From an uncultured Lachnospiraceae bacterium (lineage in GTDB: Bacteria > Bacillota > Clostridia > Lachnospirales > Lachnospiraceae), in contig CAKRJT010000027.1 in assembly GCA_934351925.1 (NCBI GenBank), positions 1-38,762 on the forward strand: DNA of 38,762 bases, written 5' to 3'. The position numbers and the translations under genes are program-made. Shown piece after piece: positions 26,328 through 34,837 of this stretch (positions are counted from its first letter, which is position 1; the number at the start of each line of letters is the position of its first letter). The notes under the pieces were generated by a model. It did not search any database. It had not been told where the DNA came from and saw only the letters and a list, made by a program, of their open reading frames with translations.

Positions 26328-26418
26328 TTCGGGTATCCCGAATTAACACGGATATAATGTAGCATTGAGAGATACATTTTTCAATACCTTTTTATGAGTT
26401 TTTTGAAGGTTATACCTT
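26328..26418 (-). promoter_or_regulatory. phnDCEE promoter with two palindromes
   Basis: Minus strand -35 TTGAAA (26379-26384), 17-bp spacer, -10 TACATT (26356-26361). TTCGGG-N3-CCCGAA (26328-26342) lies just downstream at the start region, and AAGGT-N3-ACCTT (26406-26418) lies 21 bp upstream of the -35. Both could be operators; the regulator is unknown. Confidence 0.55.
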
Positions 26419-26433
26419 AATTTTCTTTCATTT

Positions 26434-27969
26434 TTACATGATTTTCACATTATTAAATATATAGTCCGGGCCATTCAAACCCTTTACCTGCACGGCTTTG
26501 AGGCTCATCCCATCCACATTGTTGGCTTTCATTCCATACAGTCCCTCTGCCCTGATATTTTCCAGTGTAATATTTTCCAGAGGGCTCTCGACAAGTCCCG
26601 TTATGAAAACCGCGTTGCCCGCAACGGTCTTTGTGTCGATATTCTTAAAATGTACATTTCTTATGTGCGGTGTTCCCTCATTCACTGGCTCAGCGCTGTT
26701 CTCGTCGAACTCCTCCACGCTGTAGAACTCATCGACATAGAGCGCACCGCGGAACCATCTGCAATCGTGATGCTCCGTCGAGGTGTTATCGTGCACGCAG
26801 TTCTCGTAGGTGATGTCCTCCACCATGCTGCCGCGCCCCCTCGGTGACTTGACACTCGCAAAGCTGTAGGTGTCCTTGAAAACGCAGTCCTGCACCAGAA
26901 CCCTCCTTACATCTCCCGAGGTCTCGCTTCCCACGGCAACGCCAAAGCCGCTCGTGAACGAACAGTTGCTTATCCTGATGTCCTCTGACGGTATTCCAAC
27001 CGTCCTGCCCTCCGCGTCGCGCCCGGATTTTACCGCGATGCAGTCGTCCTGGCTTCCTATCAGGCAGTTAAACACATACACATTGCTGCAGGAGTCGGGG
27101 TCAAAGCCGTCACCGTTAAATATATCCTCGTACCTTCTCCCGTCCTCGGCATACTTCGTGAATATCTTCACATTGTTGAGAGCCACATTGCGACAGTATA
27201 TGGTGTGCAGGCACCATGCCGGCGACTGCCTTATAGTTATATCCTTGATGTACAGACCATCCGTGTTCCTTATACACACTGCCCTGCCGCGGACAGCCTT
27301 TTTCTCCTTCATAATCTCCATGAAAAGCTTGCGCCCGTTGGCATCTATCGAGCCGTTTCCACATATGGTTATGTTCGCATGCTCTCCGTCCGCCGTGTTG
27401 ATAAGCGAGGCATAGCAATCGCTCTCCCGCCCCTCAAATCGATAGCTCATCACCGGATAATCGGCAAGCCTGCTGCTGCCAAAAAGCCTTCCATCAACCT
27501 TCAAGGTCATATCGCTCTTTAAAAACAGCGCCCCCGTGACATAAGTTCCCTCCGGCACATACACTATGTCACCCACGCCGCACTCGTCTATAGCACGCTG
27601 TACTGCCTCCGTGCAATCATAAAGCCTCTGCGTATCCGCCATGATGGAATTGTCTATCTCACTTGCCACAGCTCCATAATCGGTTATGTCAAGCACTCTC
27701 CCACGCGCTGCCGTGTGAAGCACGACAGGCTCACTCTTTGCTCTCTGACCGTCCCCGCCTATGGCAGCGACGTACACCTCGTACTCTCCGCCCGGCTCAA
27801 GCCCCTCAACTGTGTAATCAGTGCTCTCCGTCGTCGCAAGGAAGGCGTCCTCCACGAACACCTCATACCCCACTGCGGCTTCTACCTTCTCCCACAAAAT
27901 TGCGATACTGTCCTCTGTACATGCATTGTCAAGCATTATGATGACGGGTTCCTTTAATTCGTTTTCCAT
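26434..27969 (-). CDS. GH28 family (polygalacturonase-like) with N-terminal FnIII domain
   Basis: A 511-residue protein without signal peptide. A fibronectin type III-like domain (about 5-85) precedes a right-handed beta-helix of GH28. Family motifs are NGDGFDPDSC and GSQDDCIAVKSG, giving the three catalytic Asp. The usual GHG is GFG in SGFGVAVGSE, and the usual RxK is SxK in FASVKSPRGRG. It is probably an intracellular exo-enzyme acting on pectic oligosaccharides, but the two substitutions make activity or specificity unsure. The ATG at 27969 follows AGAGG by 9 bases. It starts 28 bp after the ZIP gene and probably shares its transcript. Confidence 0.9.
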   Translation of the reverse strand: MENELKEPVIIMLDNACTEDSIAILWEKVEAAVGYEVFVEDAFLATTESTDYTVEGLEPGGEYEVYVAAIGGDGQRAKSEPVVLHTAARGRVLDITDYGAVASEIDNSIMADTQRLYDCTEAVQRAIDECGVGDIVYVPEGTYVTGALFLKSDMTLKVDGRLFGSSRLADYPVMSYRFEGRESDCYASLINTADGEHANITICGNGSIDANGRKLFMEIMKEKKAVRGRAVCIRNTDGLYIKDITIRQSPAWCLHTIYCRNVALNNVKIFTKYAEDGRRYEDIFNGDGFDPDSCSNVYVFNCLIGSQDDCIAVKSGRDAEGRTVGIPSEDIRISNCSFTSGFGVAVGSETSGDVRRVLVQDCVFKDTYSFASVKSPRGRGSMVEDITYENCVHDNTSTEHHDCRWFRGALYVDEFYSVEEFDENSAEPVNEGTPHIRNVHFKNIDTKTVAGNAVFITGLVESPLENITLENIRAEGLYGMKANNVDGMSLKAVQVKGLNGPDYIFNNVKIM

Positions 27970-27997
27970 GCTGTTTATCCTCTTTGCTTCAAATGTT

Positions 27998-28783
27998 CTA
28001 CCCGAATACCACATCCAACGTCATCATTATAGTAAATCCCGCCGCAAATAGCAATGTTCCTATATCGCTTTGTTTTCCTTTTCCCTGCGCCATCTCAGGT
28101 ATGAGTTCTTCGACAACAACATAAATCATCGCGCCCGCCGCGAAGCTCAGAAGATACGGCATCACCGGCACAACAATGCCTGCTGCCAATATTGTGAGAA
28201 GCGCTCCCACAGGCTCCACCGCTCCCGACAGCACTCCGTAAAGAAATGACCTTCCCCTGCCCACACCGTGGCTTCTTAGCGGCATGGATATAATCGCTCC
28301 CTCCGGAAAATTCTGTATGGCTATTCCGACTGCAAGAGCCATCGCCGACATCATCGTTATTCCGGAATTTCCGCTTATATAACCCGCATATACAGCTCCG
28401 ACCGCCATTCCCTCGGGAATGTTGTGCAGCGTCACTGCCAGGACAAGCATTGTCGTTTTTTTTAGATTTGCCCTCGGTCCCTCCGCCTGCTCCGTGTCCG
28501 AGTGAAGATGCGGAATGACATTGTCGAGCAGAAAAAGAAACAGAATACCTGCCCAGAACCCGGCCACAGCCGGTACAAATGCCCATTTCCCCATACCCGA
28601 TGCCTGACTAAGTGCAGGAAGCAAAAGGCTCCACACCGATGCTGCCACCATAACCCCGGCGGCAAATCCGGTAAGCGCCCTCTGCAGTGTGACATTCATT
28701 TCCTTTTTTACAAAAAGAACACATGCGGCACCAAGAGAGGTGCCCGCAAATGGTATGAGAAGTCCTGAAAGTACATCTGTCAT
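27998..28783 (-). CDS. ZIP family metal transporter (ZupT-like)
   Basis: A 261-residue membrane protein with about eight helices. The paired metal-site helices carry HNIPEGMAVG and QNFPEGAIIS; the first His is replaced by Asn/Gln-type in the second, as in many bacterial ZIPs. A short His loop, PHLHSD, lies between helices 3 and 4. It likely imports Zn(II) or another divalent metal down its gradient. The ATG overlaps the stop of a 42-codon membrane-peptide gene in ATGA, and the GH28 gene follows 28 bp downstream. Confidence 0.92.
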   Translation of the reverse strand: MTDVLSGLLIPFAGTSLGAACVLFVKKEMNVTLQRALTGFAAGVMVAASVWSLLLPALSQASGMGKWAFVPAVAGFWAGILFLFLLDNVIPHLHSDTEQAEGPRANLKKTTMLVLAVTLHNIPEGMAVGAVYAGYISGNSGITMMSAMALAVGIAIQNFPEGAIISMPLRSHGVGRGRSFLYGVLSGAVEPVGALLTILAAGIVVPVMPYLLSFAAGAMIYVVVEELIPEMAQGKGKQSDIGTLLFAAGFTIMMTLDVVFG

Positions 28784-28908
28784 GCTCCTACGGCCCCCTT
28801 GAAATCATTATCGTGTGTATTCTCAAGCTTCTTTAAAATTCTTCTCGTGACAACCTTTACCACCCTGCACACGACGATTATTGCAACTGTTAAAATTATA
28901 CCGCTCAT
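28780..28908 (-). CDS. 42-residue membrane peptide upstream of the ZIP gene
   Basis: A short ORF with a strong ribosome binding site (AAGGAGG, 6 bases from ATG) encoding MSGIILTVAIIVVCRVVKVV and then a basic TRRILKKLE segment and a polar tail ending FKGAVGA. One N-terminal membrane helix followed by positive charges predicts an inside C terminus. Its stop overlaps the ZIP start (ATGA), so translation is coupled. It may be a transporter-associated small protein or a leader that sets ZIP translation. I recognise no family. Confidence 0.72.
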   Translation of the reverse strand: MSGIILTVAIIVVCRVVKVVTRRILKKLENTHDNDFKGAVGA

Positions 28909-28995
28909 AATATCCTCCTTTTCCGGCACCAGCTATGCCTGCTGTATTATTATATGTGAGCCCCCATTGTATGTGACATCATACACGCTTTTAAG

Positions 28996-29065
28996 CTAAT
29001 GTGTTTAAGTTAATATATTTGAGTTAATATGTTTAAATTAATATATTTAAGTTAATATATTTAAG
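28996..29065. repeat. Five tandem AT-rich 14-bp repeats
   Basis: Units start at 28996, 29010, 29024, 29038 and 29052, with consensus TTAATATATTTAAG; the last two are identical. They lie between the promoter at 29091-29119 and the 42-residue gene, so they would be in its 5' leader. The recurrent TTAAGTTAA at unit joints is nearly palindromic. Confidence 0.88.
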
Positions 29066-29090
29066 TTAGTTACACCTAACCCCTATTGTC

Positions 29091-29119
29091 AGTATAGACT
29101 AACCTATGAAAAAAATCAA
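29091..29119 (-). promoter_or_regulatory. Promoter of the small peptide/ZIP/GH28 operon
   Basis: Minus strand -35 TTGATT (29114-29119), 17-bp spacer, -10 TATACT (29091-29096). Just downstream lies GTTAG-N6-CTAAC (29065-29080), a possible metalloregulator dyad. A second TATAAT (28949-28954) without a good -35 is closer to the gene. Confidence 0.55.
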
Positions 29120-29212
29120 GAGTGTATGCTATTGTTTCATAATAAATATGATTTTCCCACACACATTTTCAATATGCGGTATGTTATATAAGCAGATAAG
29201 TGCAGATCAACA

Positions 29213-29290
29213 GGTAATTCTCTAAAGCCGTATGCAGATATCCGCGTTTGTAACCGGGAAATGAGCATGCTTATTCAAAATTACCGCCCG
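29213..29290. repeat. Structured element sharing motifs with 11773-11825
   Basis: GGTAATT (29213-29219) pairs with AATTACC (29279-29285). Between them come TAAAGCCG (29223-29230), CCGGGAA (29254-29260) and ATGAGC (29261-29266), then ATTACCGC (29280-29287). The same motifs occur in the same order at 11773-11825 with a shorter centre. No gene is visible here. Confidence 0.5.
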
Positions 29291-29296
29291 GAGCCT

Positions 29297-29384
29297 AAAA
29301 AATCCCCACCTGATGATTATACCCGCTCCGTGAGGTCAGACATAAAATCTGACAACCGGATACCGGTATAAATCAGGTGGGGAT
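29297..29384 (-). terminator. Elaborate terminator of the DEAD-box helicase transcript
   Basis: A 13-bp perfect stem, ATCCCCACCTGAT with ATCAGGTGGGGAT (29372-29384 and 29302-29314), is followed on the minus strand by a U run. Inside are a second stem TTATACC/GGTATAA and a third hairpin GTCAGA/TCTGAC (29335-29353), making an 83-nt structure, much larger than a normal terminator. Confidence 0.85.
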
Positions 29385-29452
29385 AATATTTCCACAAGCC
29401 ATTGAGAACACTAAACAAAACCAAAAACTCCGTCCCCAATGACAATGACATA

Positions 29453-31147
29453 TCAATCTTTCTTCTTATTCTTCTGCTTCTCGCGCTTCTCTCTTAAGCG
29501 GCGCTCAACTCCGAAATCAACTCTTCCCTTCTCATTTCTTGCGTTGCCGTCGCGTCCGATACGCTCCTTCCTGCGGCGCTCTTCTTTTGAATACTTCTCG
29601 CCTTTTTCACGGCACTCGTCCCTGTGCCTGCGCTCGTCCCTGTCACCATCATCTCTGCGACGGTCATCGCGTCCGCCTCTGCGCTCATCCTTATCGCCTC
29701 TGCGTCCACGTCCGCCCTTGCGTCCCTTCTCGTCCTCGAAGTGGCGAGCGCGTCTAGGCTTGTATACTTCAACCGGAATATCCTCGAGTTCTTCGCCCAT
29801 GTGCATCTTCAGGAATGCTGCGGCAAGCTCCATAGCGGTAACATCATCGTCGTTCATCTTGTCGGCGATAATCTTGGTCATCTTGGTCAAATCCTTCTCG
29901 TTTCTGACCTCCATAACCTTTGACAAAATCTTCTGCGCCTTGACAGCGGTAATATCTGCCGCCGAAGGTATTGTGCGCGCCTTAATCTTCGTGTGGCACA
30001 CATTCTCGATTTCCCTTATCTTGTATATCTCCCTGCCGACAACGAGCGTGAAGGAACGACCTGTTCTTCCTGCTCTTCCGGTACGGCCTATTCTGTGGAC
30101 ATAGTACTCGATATCCTGCGGAACGTCGTAGTTGAATACCGCCTCAACGTCGTCCACGTCAATTCCTCTCGCGGCAACGTCTGTTGCGATGAGAATTTCC
30201 ACGGTTCCGTTTCTGAAGCCGCTCATAACCTTGTCACGCTGGAACTGCGACATATCTCCGTGAAGTCCCTCTGCAAAGTATCCTCTGCCCTTTAACTCCT
30301 CAGTGAGGTCGTCTACCATCTTCTTAGTGTTGCAGAAGATGAGTGAGCGCTTAGGGTTATAGTAATCTAAAAGTCTCGCAGTCACCTCAGCCTTGTTCTG
30401 TCGCTGAACCTCATAGTAATACTGCTTTACAAGCGGAATTGTAACCTCCTTGGCTGCAACCTTCACATGCACGGCATCCTTCTGGTAGGTGTGTGTGATG
30501 TCAAGGATAGGCTTAGGCATTGTCGCTGAGAACAATGCTGTCTGGTGGTTCTCAGGAATTTCTTTGAGAATAGTCTCGATATCCTCACGGAAGCCCATAT
30601 TAAGCATCTCGTCAGCTTCATCGAGCACGATAGCCCTGATGTTCTCAAGACGTAGCGTATGTCTCCTCATGTGGTCCATGACACGTCCGGGTGTCCCGAC
30701 GATGATTGACACATTTCCCTTGAGTGAGCGTATCTGCTTGGATATATCCTGTCCTCCGTAAATAGGAAGAATCTTTATACCATGCATGAACTTTGCAAAC
30801 TTGCGGAGCTCCTCTGCCGCCTGAATCGCAAGCTCTCTGGTAGGACAGAGTATGATACACTGCACGCCCTCAACCTCCGGGTTAATCCTCTGTATCATCG
30901 GTATTCCGAATGCCGCAGTCTTGCCTGTTCCCGTCTGTGCCTGACCGAGCACATCGCGTCCCTCAAGGAGTGCCGGTATCGCCTGCTGCTGTATCGGTGT
31001 CATCACCTCGAAGCCCATCTCCTGAACTGCCCGTATTATTCGCTCATCGATAGGTGCGTCCTCATATCTGACAGCATTCCCCGTGCTATCCACGCTCTTA
31101 GTCTCCTCTGCGGCATTTGTCATGTTTTCTGTTTTGCTGTTTTCCAT
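29453..31147 (-). CDS. DEAD-box ATP-dependent RNA helicase (CshA/DeaD-like)
   Basis: A 564-residue cytoplasmic helicase that unwinds RNA duplexes in mRNA decay, ribosome assembly and cold growth. Motifs in order: Q motif near MTPIQQQAIP, AQTGTGKT, PTRELA, TPGRV, DEAD in VLDEADEML, SAT, and HRIGRTGR in the second RecA domain (ending near residue 370). The C-terminal 90 residues are highly charged (RGRRGDKDERRGGRDDRRR) and should bind RNA non-specifically. It starts 29 bp after the diguanylate cyclase gene with only a weak GAGAG ribosome binding site, suggesting co-transcription. A large terminator follows. Confidence 0.95.
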   Translation of the reverse strand: MENSKTENMTNAAEETKSVDSTGNAVRYEDAPIDERIIRAVQEMGFEVMTPIQQQAIPALLEGRDVLGQAQTGTGKTAAFGIPMIQRINPEVEGVQCIILCPTRELAIQAAEELRKFAKFMHGIKILPIYGGQDISKQIRSLKGNVSIIVGTPGRVMDHMRRHTLRLENIRAIVLDEADEMLNMGFREDIETILKEIPENHQTALFSATMPKPILDITHTYQKDAVHVKVAAKEVTIPLVKQYYYEVQRQNKAEVTARLLDYYNPKRSLIFCNTKKMVDDLTEELKGRGYFAEGLHGDMSQFQRDKVMSGFRNGTVEILIATDVAARGIDVDDVEAVFNYDVPQDIEYYVHRIGRTGRAGRTGRSFTLVVGREIYKIREIENVCHTKIKARTIPSAADITAVKAQKILSKVMEVRNEKDLTKMTKIIADKMNDDDVTAMELAAAFLKMHMGEELEDIPVEVYKPRRARHFEDEKGRKGGRGRRGDKDERRGGRDDRRRDDGDRDERRHRDECREKGEKYSKEERRRKERIGRDGNARNEKGRVDFGVERRLREKREKQKNKKKD

Positions 31148-31176
31148 TAAATTAATTACTCTCTGCTTTCTATATA

Positions 31177-32517
31177 TTAATATTTTCTTCTGTCAATTCC
31201 TGTCCTCTTATAATACGCAGCCTTATCCTGATACATCAGTTTCTCCGCCTCCGTCAAAAGTGCGTCCTGGTTTCTTGGTGCCTTGTCAGTCCACACCTCA
31301 CCCACAGCCATATTGACACCGTGTGCCTTCATGTCCTCCTTCAAAAGACGTACATGCTCGCTAAGCTCCTCCCTGGTCACACCGTTGGCAGCCGCTAAGA
31401 ATTCATCTCCGCCTATCCTGAACAGCCCATAACCATCAAACACTCTTCTGAGACTTTCACAAGCATTCTTAAGCAGCCTGTCGCCCATCTCATGTCCCTG
31501 GGTATCATTGACATTCTTAAGCCCGGTCACATCGCAGTAGACAATACCCAGGCTTCTGTTCACATCCACTGTATTCATGTATTCATTGAGCGCATATCTG
31601 TTTCCAAGCCCGGTAAGCTGATCGTTGTAGCTCATAATCTCGAGCTCTTTCATAAGATTTCTTCTCCTTATGCATGAGATTATGAAGTGGCCAAGTATAT
31701 GCAAAATATTAGAAGCATACCTGAGTGTCTCCACCGGCGGATTATCAACACCATAGAAGCCTATAGCCTGTTTATTGTCATAAAGCGGAACAACAACCAG
31801 CGAATGTATATCCTGCCTCCTGAGGTTCTCATACTGAAGCGGGTCACTCTCCTTAATGTCCTCCAGATCTGCAATCATTATATACCTGTTCTCAGCAAAA
31901 TTTCTGTACCATTCAGCACATACATCTGCCGGAACATTCTGCAGGATGTCCTTCTGCGGCTCCACACCGACCGCCGTCCATTCGTAGGTATTGTCATCCC
32001 CTCCAAGCTCATTCTGCTCAAATATATATGTTCTCTCACCCTTGAGTGCCTTACCTATATATTCAAGCACAATCTGTAATGACATATCAGGGGTTGGTGC
32101 CTGAAGTGCACTTCTTAGTGCCTCGTTTGATATAGCCTCTATGTTCTCATAGCGGCTCGCATCCTCGCACTCATGGTCATGCCCCGCCGCGTCAGCATCA
32201 ATCGCAAGCTCCACCCTGTATCTTCTGCCGCCATCGGTTACAAGTGTATCCTTTATCGCAAAATCCTTGTCAAGCAGAAGATTGTAATGCCTCCATTCAA
32301 TAAACTCTCCTTCACAAAGCTGTTTATTGTTGCAGACGGCACAAGGTGCTGAACAATGCTGCAGCACCTCATAACATTTCTTTCCAGCTATCTCATCTAA
32401 CGAATGAATACCGTACATCCTGAGTGCCTTTTTATTCATATATACCAATTCATCCGTATCTATGTCCGAAGCATACACACATTCGTTCATATTTTCAAAA
32501 AATTCCCAAATTTTCAT
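31177..32517 (-). CDS. PAS-GAF-GGDEF diguanylate cyclase
   Basis: A 446-residue soluble protein. A PAS domain (about 1-110) contains the cysteine cluster HCSAPCAVCNNKQLCEGEF (C-x3-C-x2-C-x5-C), then a GAF-like region (about 130-290) and a GGDEF domain with RIGGDEFLAA intact, so it should make c-di-GMP from two GTP. The usual I-site spacing (RxxD five residues before GGDEF) is not exact here. I chose ATG 32517 because AAAGGTG lies 6 bases upstream and the PAS begins at once; an in-frame ATG at 32565 would add 16 residues but has no clear site. The helicase gene follows at 29 bp. No membrane segments. Confidence 0.9.
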   Translation of the reverse strand: MKIWEFFENMNECVYASDIDTDELVYMNKKALRMYGIHSLDEIAGKKCYEVLQHCSAPCAVCNNKQLCEGEFIEWRHYNLLLDKDFAIKDTLVTDGGRRYRVELAIDADAAGHDHECEDASRYENIEAISNEALRSALQAPTPDMSLQIVLEYIGKALKGERTYIFEQNELGGDDNTYEWTAVGVEPQKDILQNVPADVCAEWYRNFAENRYIMIADLEDIKESDPLQYENLRRQDIHSLVVVPLYDNKQAIGFYGVDNPPVETLRYASNILHILGHFIISCIRRRNLMKELEIMSYNDQLTGLGNRYALNEYMNTVDVNRSLGIVYCDVTGLKNVNDTQGHEMGDRLLKNACESLRRVFDGYGLFRIGGDEFLAAANGVTREELSEHVRLLKEDMKAHGVNMAVGEVWTDKAPRNQDALLTEAEKLMYQDKAAYYKRTGIDRRKY

Positions 32518-32612
32518 GGCATACACCTTTTTGCCGGACAAAGCCATATCTTCCAATGTCTTCATCCACAGTCTTATTTTTTTCGTAACAGTATATTGAC
32601 AAATACATGTCT

Positions 32613-32641
32613 ATTATACCTAGATGCCTGCAAAAATTCAA
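32613..32641 (-). promoter_or_regulatory. Promoter of the diguanylate cyclase/helicase operon
   Basis: Minus strand -35 TTGAAT (32636-32641), 17-bp spacer, -10 TATAAT (32613-32618). It sits in the short gap after the Bce-type permease, in which no terminator is visible. Confidence 0.75.
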
Positions 32642-32652
32642 GAAACTTTTGA

Positions 32653-34707
32653 CTATTCATTTACAATATTATAATACGATTTTGACGTAATTCTGTACAC
32701 AATAACATAAAATACCGCAAACACAAGCGCACATATCACATTTACCAGTGCAAAAAAGCCCTTATCGTTAAATCCGAAACACAGCAGAAGCTTATTCACA
32801 ATCGGAAATGCGAACGTAAGATGGACACATGCCATTATAATAGGTAGAAAGAATACCGTGAGCATCTGCGAATTGATACTGGACTTAATATCTTTTTGGG
32901 TCATGCCAAGCTTTTTCATTATCTCAAAGCGCCCGCAGTCCTCATAGCCTTCAGTAACCTGCTTGTAATATATGATAAGTACTGTTGCAAGCACAAATAT
33001 TATTCCAAGAAAAATCGCAAGGAACAGGAGTGCACCGAACATTGTGTAGAAATTGTCTCTCTCAGCCTCCCTGCCCTCAACATTCACACGGGTAATCCCG
33101 GCAAGGTACACCTCATTTTCCTTATATTCCCGGTTGAACATGCTGTTAAGCTCATTCACAGCGGCGATTTTTCCTGCCTCACTGCCTGTCATGTCAAAAT
33201 TATAGAACCACGATATTATCACCCCGCTGCTGCCCGGCGTATTGATTATAGGAAGCACTATGTCCTCTGGGTTGTTCACAATAATATACATTCCCGGAAG
33301 CACATTGAACGCTTCTGTTCCATTGGCTATGAACTTTCCGATAATATTTTTTACCTTATAGTGCGGTCCACTGTCCCCTAGAACCAGCTCATCAAGTGAG
33401 ACATTCTCAGAGCTTCCCATTCCCTTCGTGAAGCAGACAAGCGCCTCATCATCATCAAGCTCCACATTCTCATCCATCAGGCGGTTGTAATCCTCCAATG
33501 AGATTGCAAACATCTGATATATGGTCGGCGACAGTCCGGCACTGTAGTAATCTGTGGTCTCATAATCTGTGTAATTAATTTTTCCGTTCGCATAGGCACA
33601 TGTAAATATAGCCGCCGTATAATCGGTTAAATCCACAATCTCCTCACCTGCAGCGCCCACACAGCTCTTTACGGATTCCTTCATATCACCCATATAATTT
33701 TCCATATCAGAATAGCTGTCAAAGGTCGTTGTAAGGTTGATATCCCTCGGATACCTGTTTCTCACAACACTCTCCTCACCGGCATAAAGACATACCGTCG
33801 CCGAGAGCATGACTAACACCATCGTACACAGCACACATATTGAGGCAAGCCCCGCGCCGTTTCTCTTCATACGATATAGCATCGACGACACCGACACAAA
33901 ATGATTGGTCTTATAGTAATAGTGCTTGTTCTTCTGCAGCAGACGGCACATTGTCACCGAGCCTGCTATAAACAGCAGATATGTGGCTATTATTACCATT
34001 ATAACTGCCACAAAAAACATGCTTAGAGCGCTCAGCGGGCCCTCTATCGTCACGGCAATGTAGTACGCTCCTGCGAGGATAACTACACCGCACAGCGCAA
34101 TGAACCAGTTCGCCTTAGGTGGCTTCTCTCCCCTGTTCTCGCTCCTTAACAGGTCAACCGGCTTTGACATTCTGACCTGTCTCACCATGTTGACAAAAAG
34201 AAGTGCATATATTACACCAAAAACCTTCAATGTCACAAACAGCGCTTCCGTGTTCACTGTTATATTATAATTATTCTCCCCCTTGATTGCATACATCATG
34301 GCAAGCTCGCCAAGCTTCGCAAACACCATGCCGAACACAAGTCCGACGCCGAGCGATATGAACGCAATCTGAACGCTCTCCCAGAATAAAATTCTCGCCA
34401 GATTGCCCTTTCCCATACCGAGCACATTGTACAGACCGAATTCCTTTTTCCTTCTCTTCATCAGAAATGAGTTAGTGTAAAAAAGGAACAGCACCGCAAA
34501 AATCATTATCACATAAGTTCCCATTCCAAGCATTTCCGCCATAAACGAACCACCTCTGATTGTTTTTAGCAGCGGATCTCCAGCTAAAAATACAATTATA
34601 TAGAACATCATCACCATTCCGGTACATGTCAGTATGTACGGAAGGTAGAGTCTCCTATTTTTTCTTATACTGTCCCACGCAAGATGCGGGTAAAAACCTA
34701 TTCCCAT
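32653..34707 (-). CDS. BceB-like ABC transporter permease (FtsX family)
   Basis: A 684-residue membrane protein with the ten-helix arrangement of BceB-type permeases: four helices within the first 190 residues, more at about 205-300, a large extracellular domain of about 230 residues (about 310-545), and three C-terminal helices. The RRKKEFGLYNVLGMGKGNLA loop is the FtsX-type contact with the ATPase. Family members sense and detoxify cell-wall-targeting peptides such as bacitracin, and signal to the histidine kinase. It follows its ATPase by 130 bp, a gap that contains the double-hairpin repeat. Confidence 0.92.
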   Translation of the reverse strand: MGIGFYPHLAWDSIRKNRRLYLPYILTCTGMVMMFYIIVFLAGDPLLKTIRGGSFMAEMLGMGTYVIMIFAVLFLFYTNSFLMKRRKKEFGLYNVLGMGKGNLARILFWESVQIAFISLGVGLVFGMVFAKLGELAMMYAIKGENNYNITVNTEALFVTLKVFGVIYALLFVNMVRQVRMSKPVDLLRSENRGEKPPKANWFIALCGVVILAGAYYIAVTIEGPLSALSMFFVAVIMVIIATYLLFIAGSVTMCRLLQKNKHYYYKTNHFVSVSSMLYRMKRNGAGLASICVLCTMVLVMLSATVCLYAGEESVVRNRYPRDINLTTTFDSYSDMENYMGDMKESVKSCVGAAGEEIVDLTDYTAAIFTCAYANGKINYTDYETTDYYSAGLSPTIYQMFAISLEDYNRLMDENVELDDDEALVCFTKGMGSSENVSLDELVLGDSGPHYKVKNIIGKFIANGTEAFNVLPGMYIIVNNPEDIVLPIINTPGSSGVIISWFYNFDMTGSEAGKIAAVNELNSMFNREYKENEVYLAGITRVNVEGREAERDNFYTMFGALLFLAIFLGIIFVLATVLIIYYKQVTEGYEDCGRFEIMKKLGMTQKDIKSSINSQMLTVFFLPIIMACVHLTFAFPIVNKLLLCFGFNDKGFFALVNVICALVFAVFYVIVYRITSKSYYNIVNE

Positions 34708-34714
34708 TTTTTAT

Positions 34715-34784
34715 CCCCCTGCATACTGCAAGCATTGCTTGCAGTACTGCCACAATAAGTAGTTTGAAAATTTTTTTCAAACTT
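34715..34784. repeat. Double-hairpin repeat, copy 1
   Basis: Two perfect hairpins lie in the ATPase-permease gap: ACTGCAAGCA/TGCTTGCAGT (34725-34745) and AGTTTGAAAA/TTTTCAAACT (34761-34783). They are joined by ACTGCCACAATAAGT. A near-identical copy is at 37699-37770. It would be in the mRNA just before the permease ribosome binding site. Confidence 0.9.
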
Positions 34785-34837
34785 TTCTCCATTCTTTGCA
34801 AAAGTTCATTGTCTTAGCACATTTTAAAACAAAGAAC

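Noticed and set aside
28799..28999. Plus-strand 66-codon frame beside the ZIP gene
   Set aside because: It is antisense to the 42-residue peptide gene, which has the strong ribosome binding site and coupled stop.
29306..29323. CTGATGA resembling a hammerhead ribozyme core
   Set aside because: No GAAA segment or cleavage site follows the stem, and the sequence is explained as one arm of a terminator stem on the other strand.
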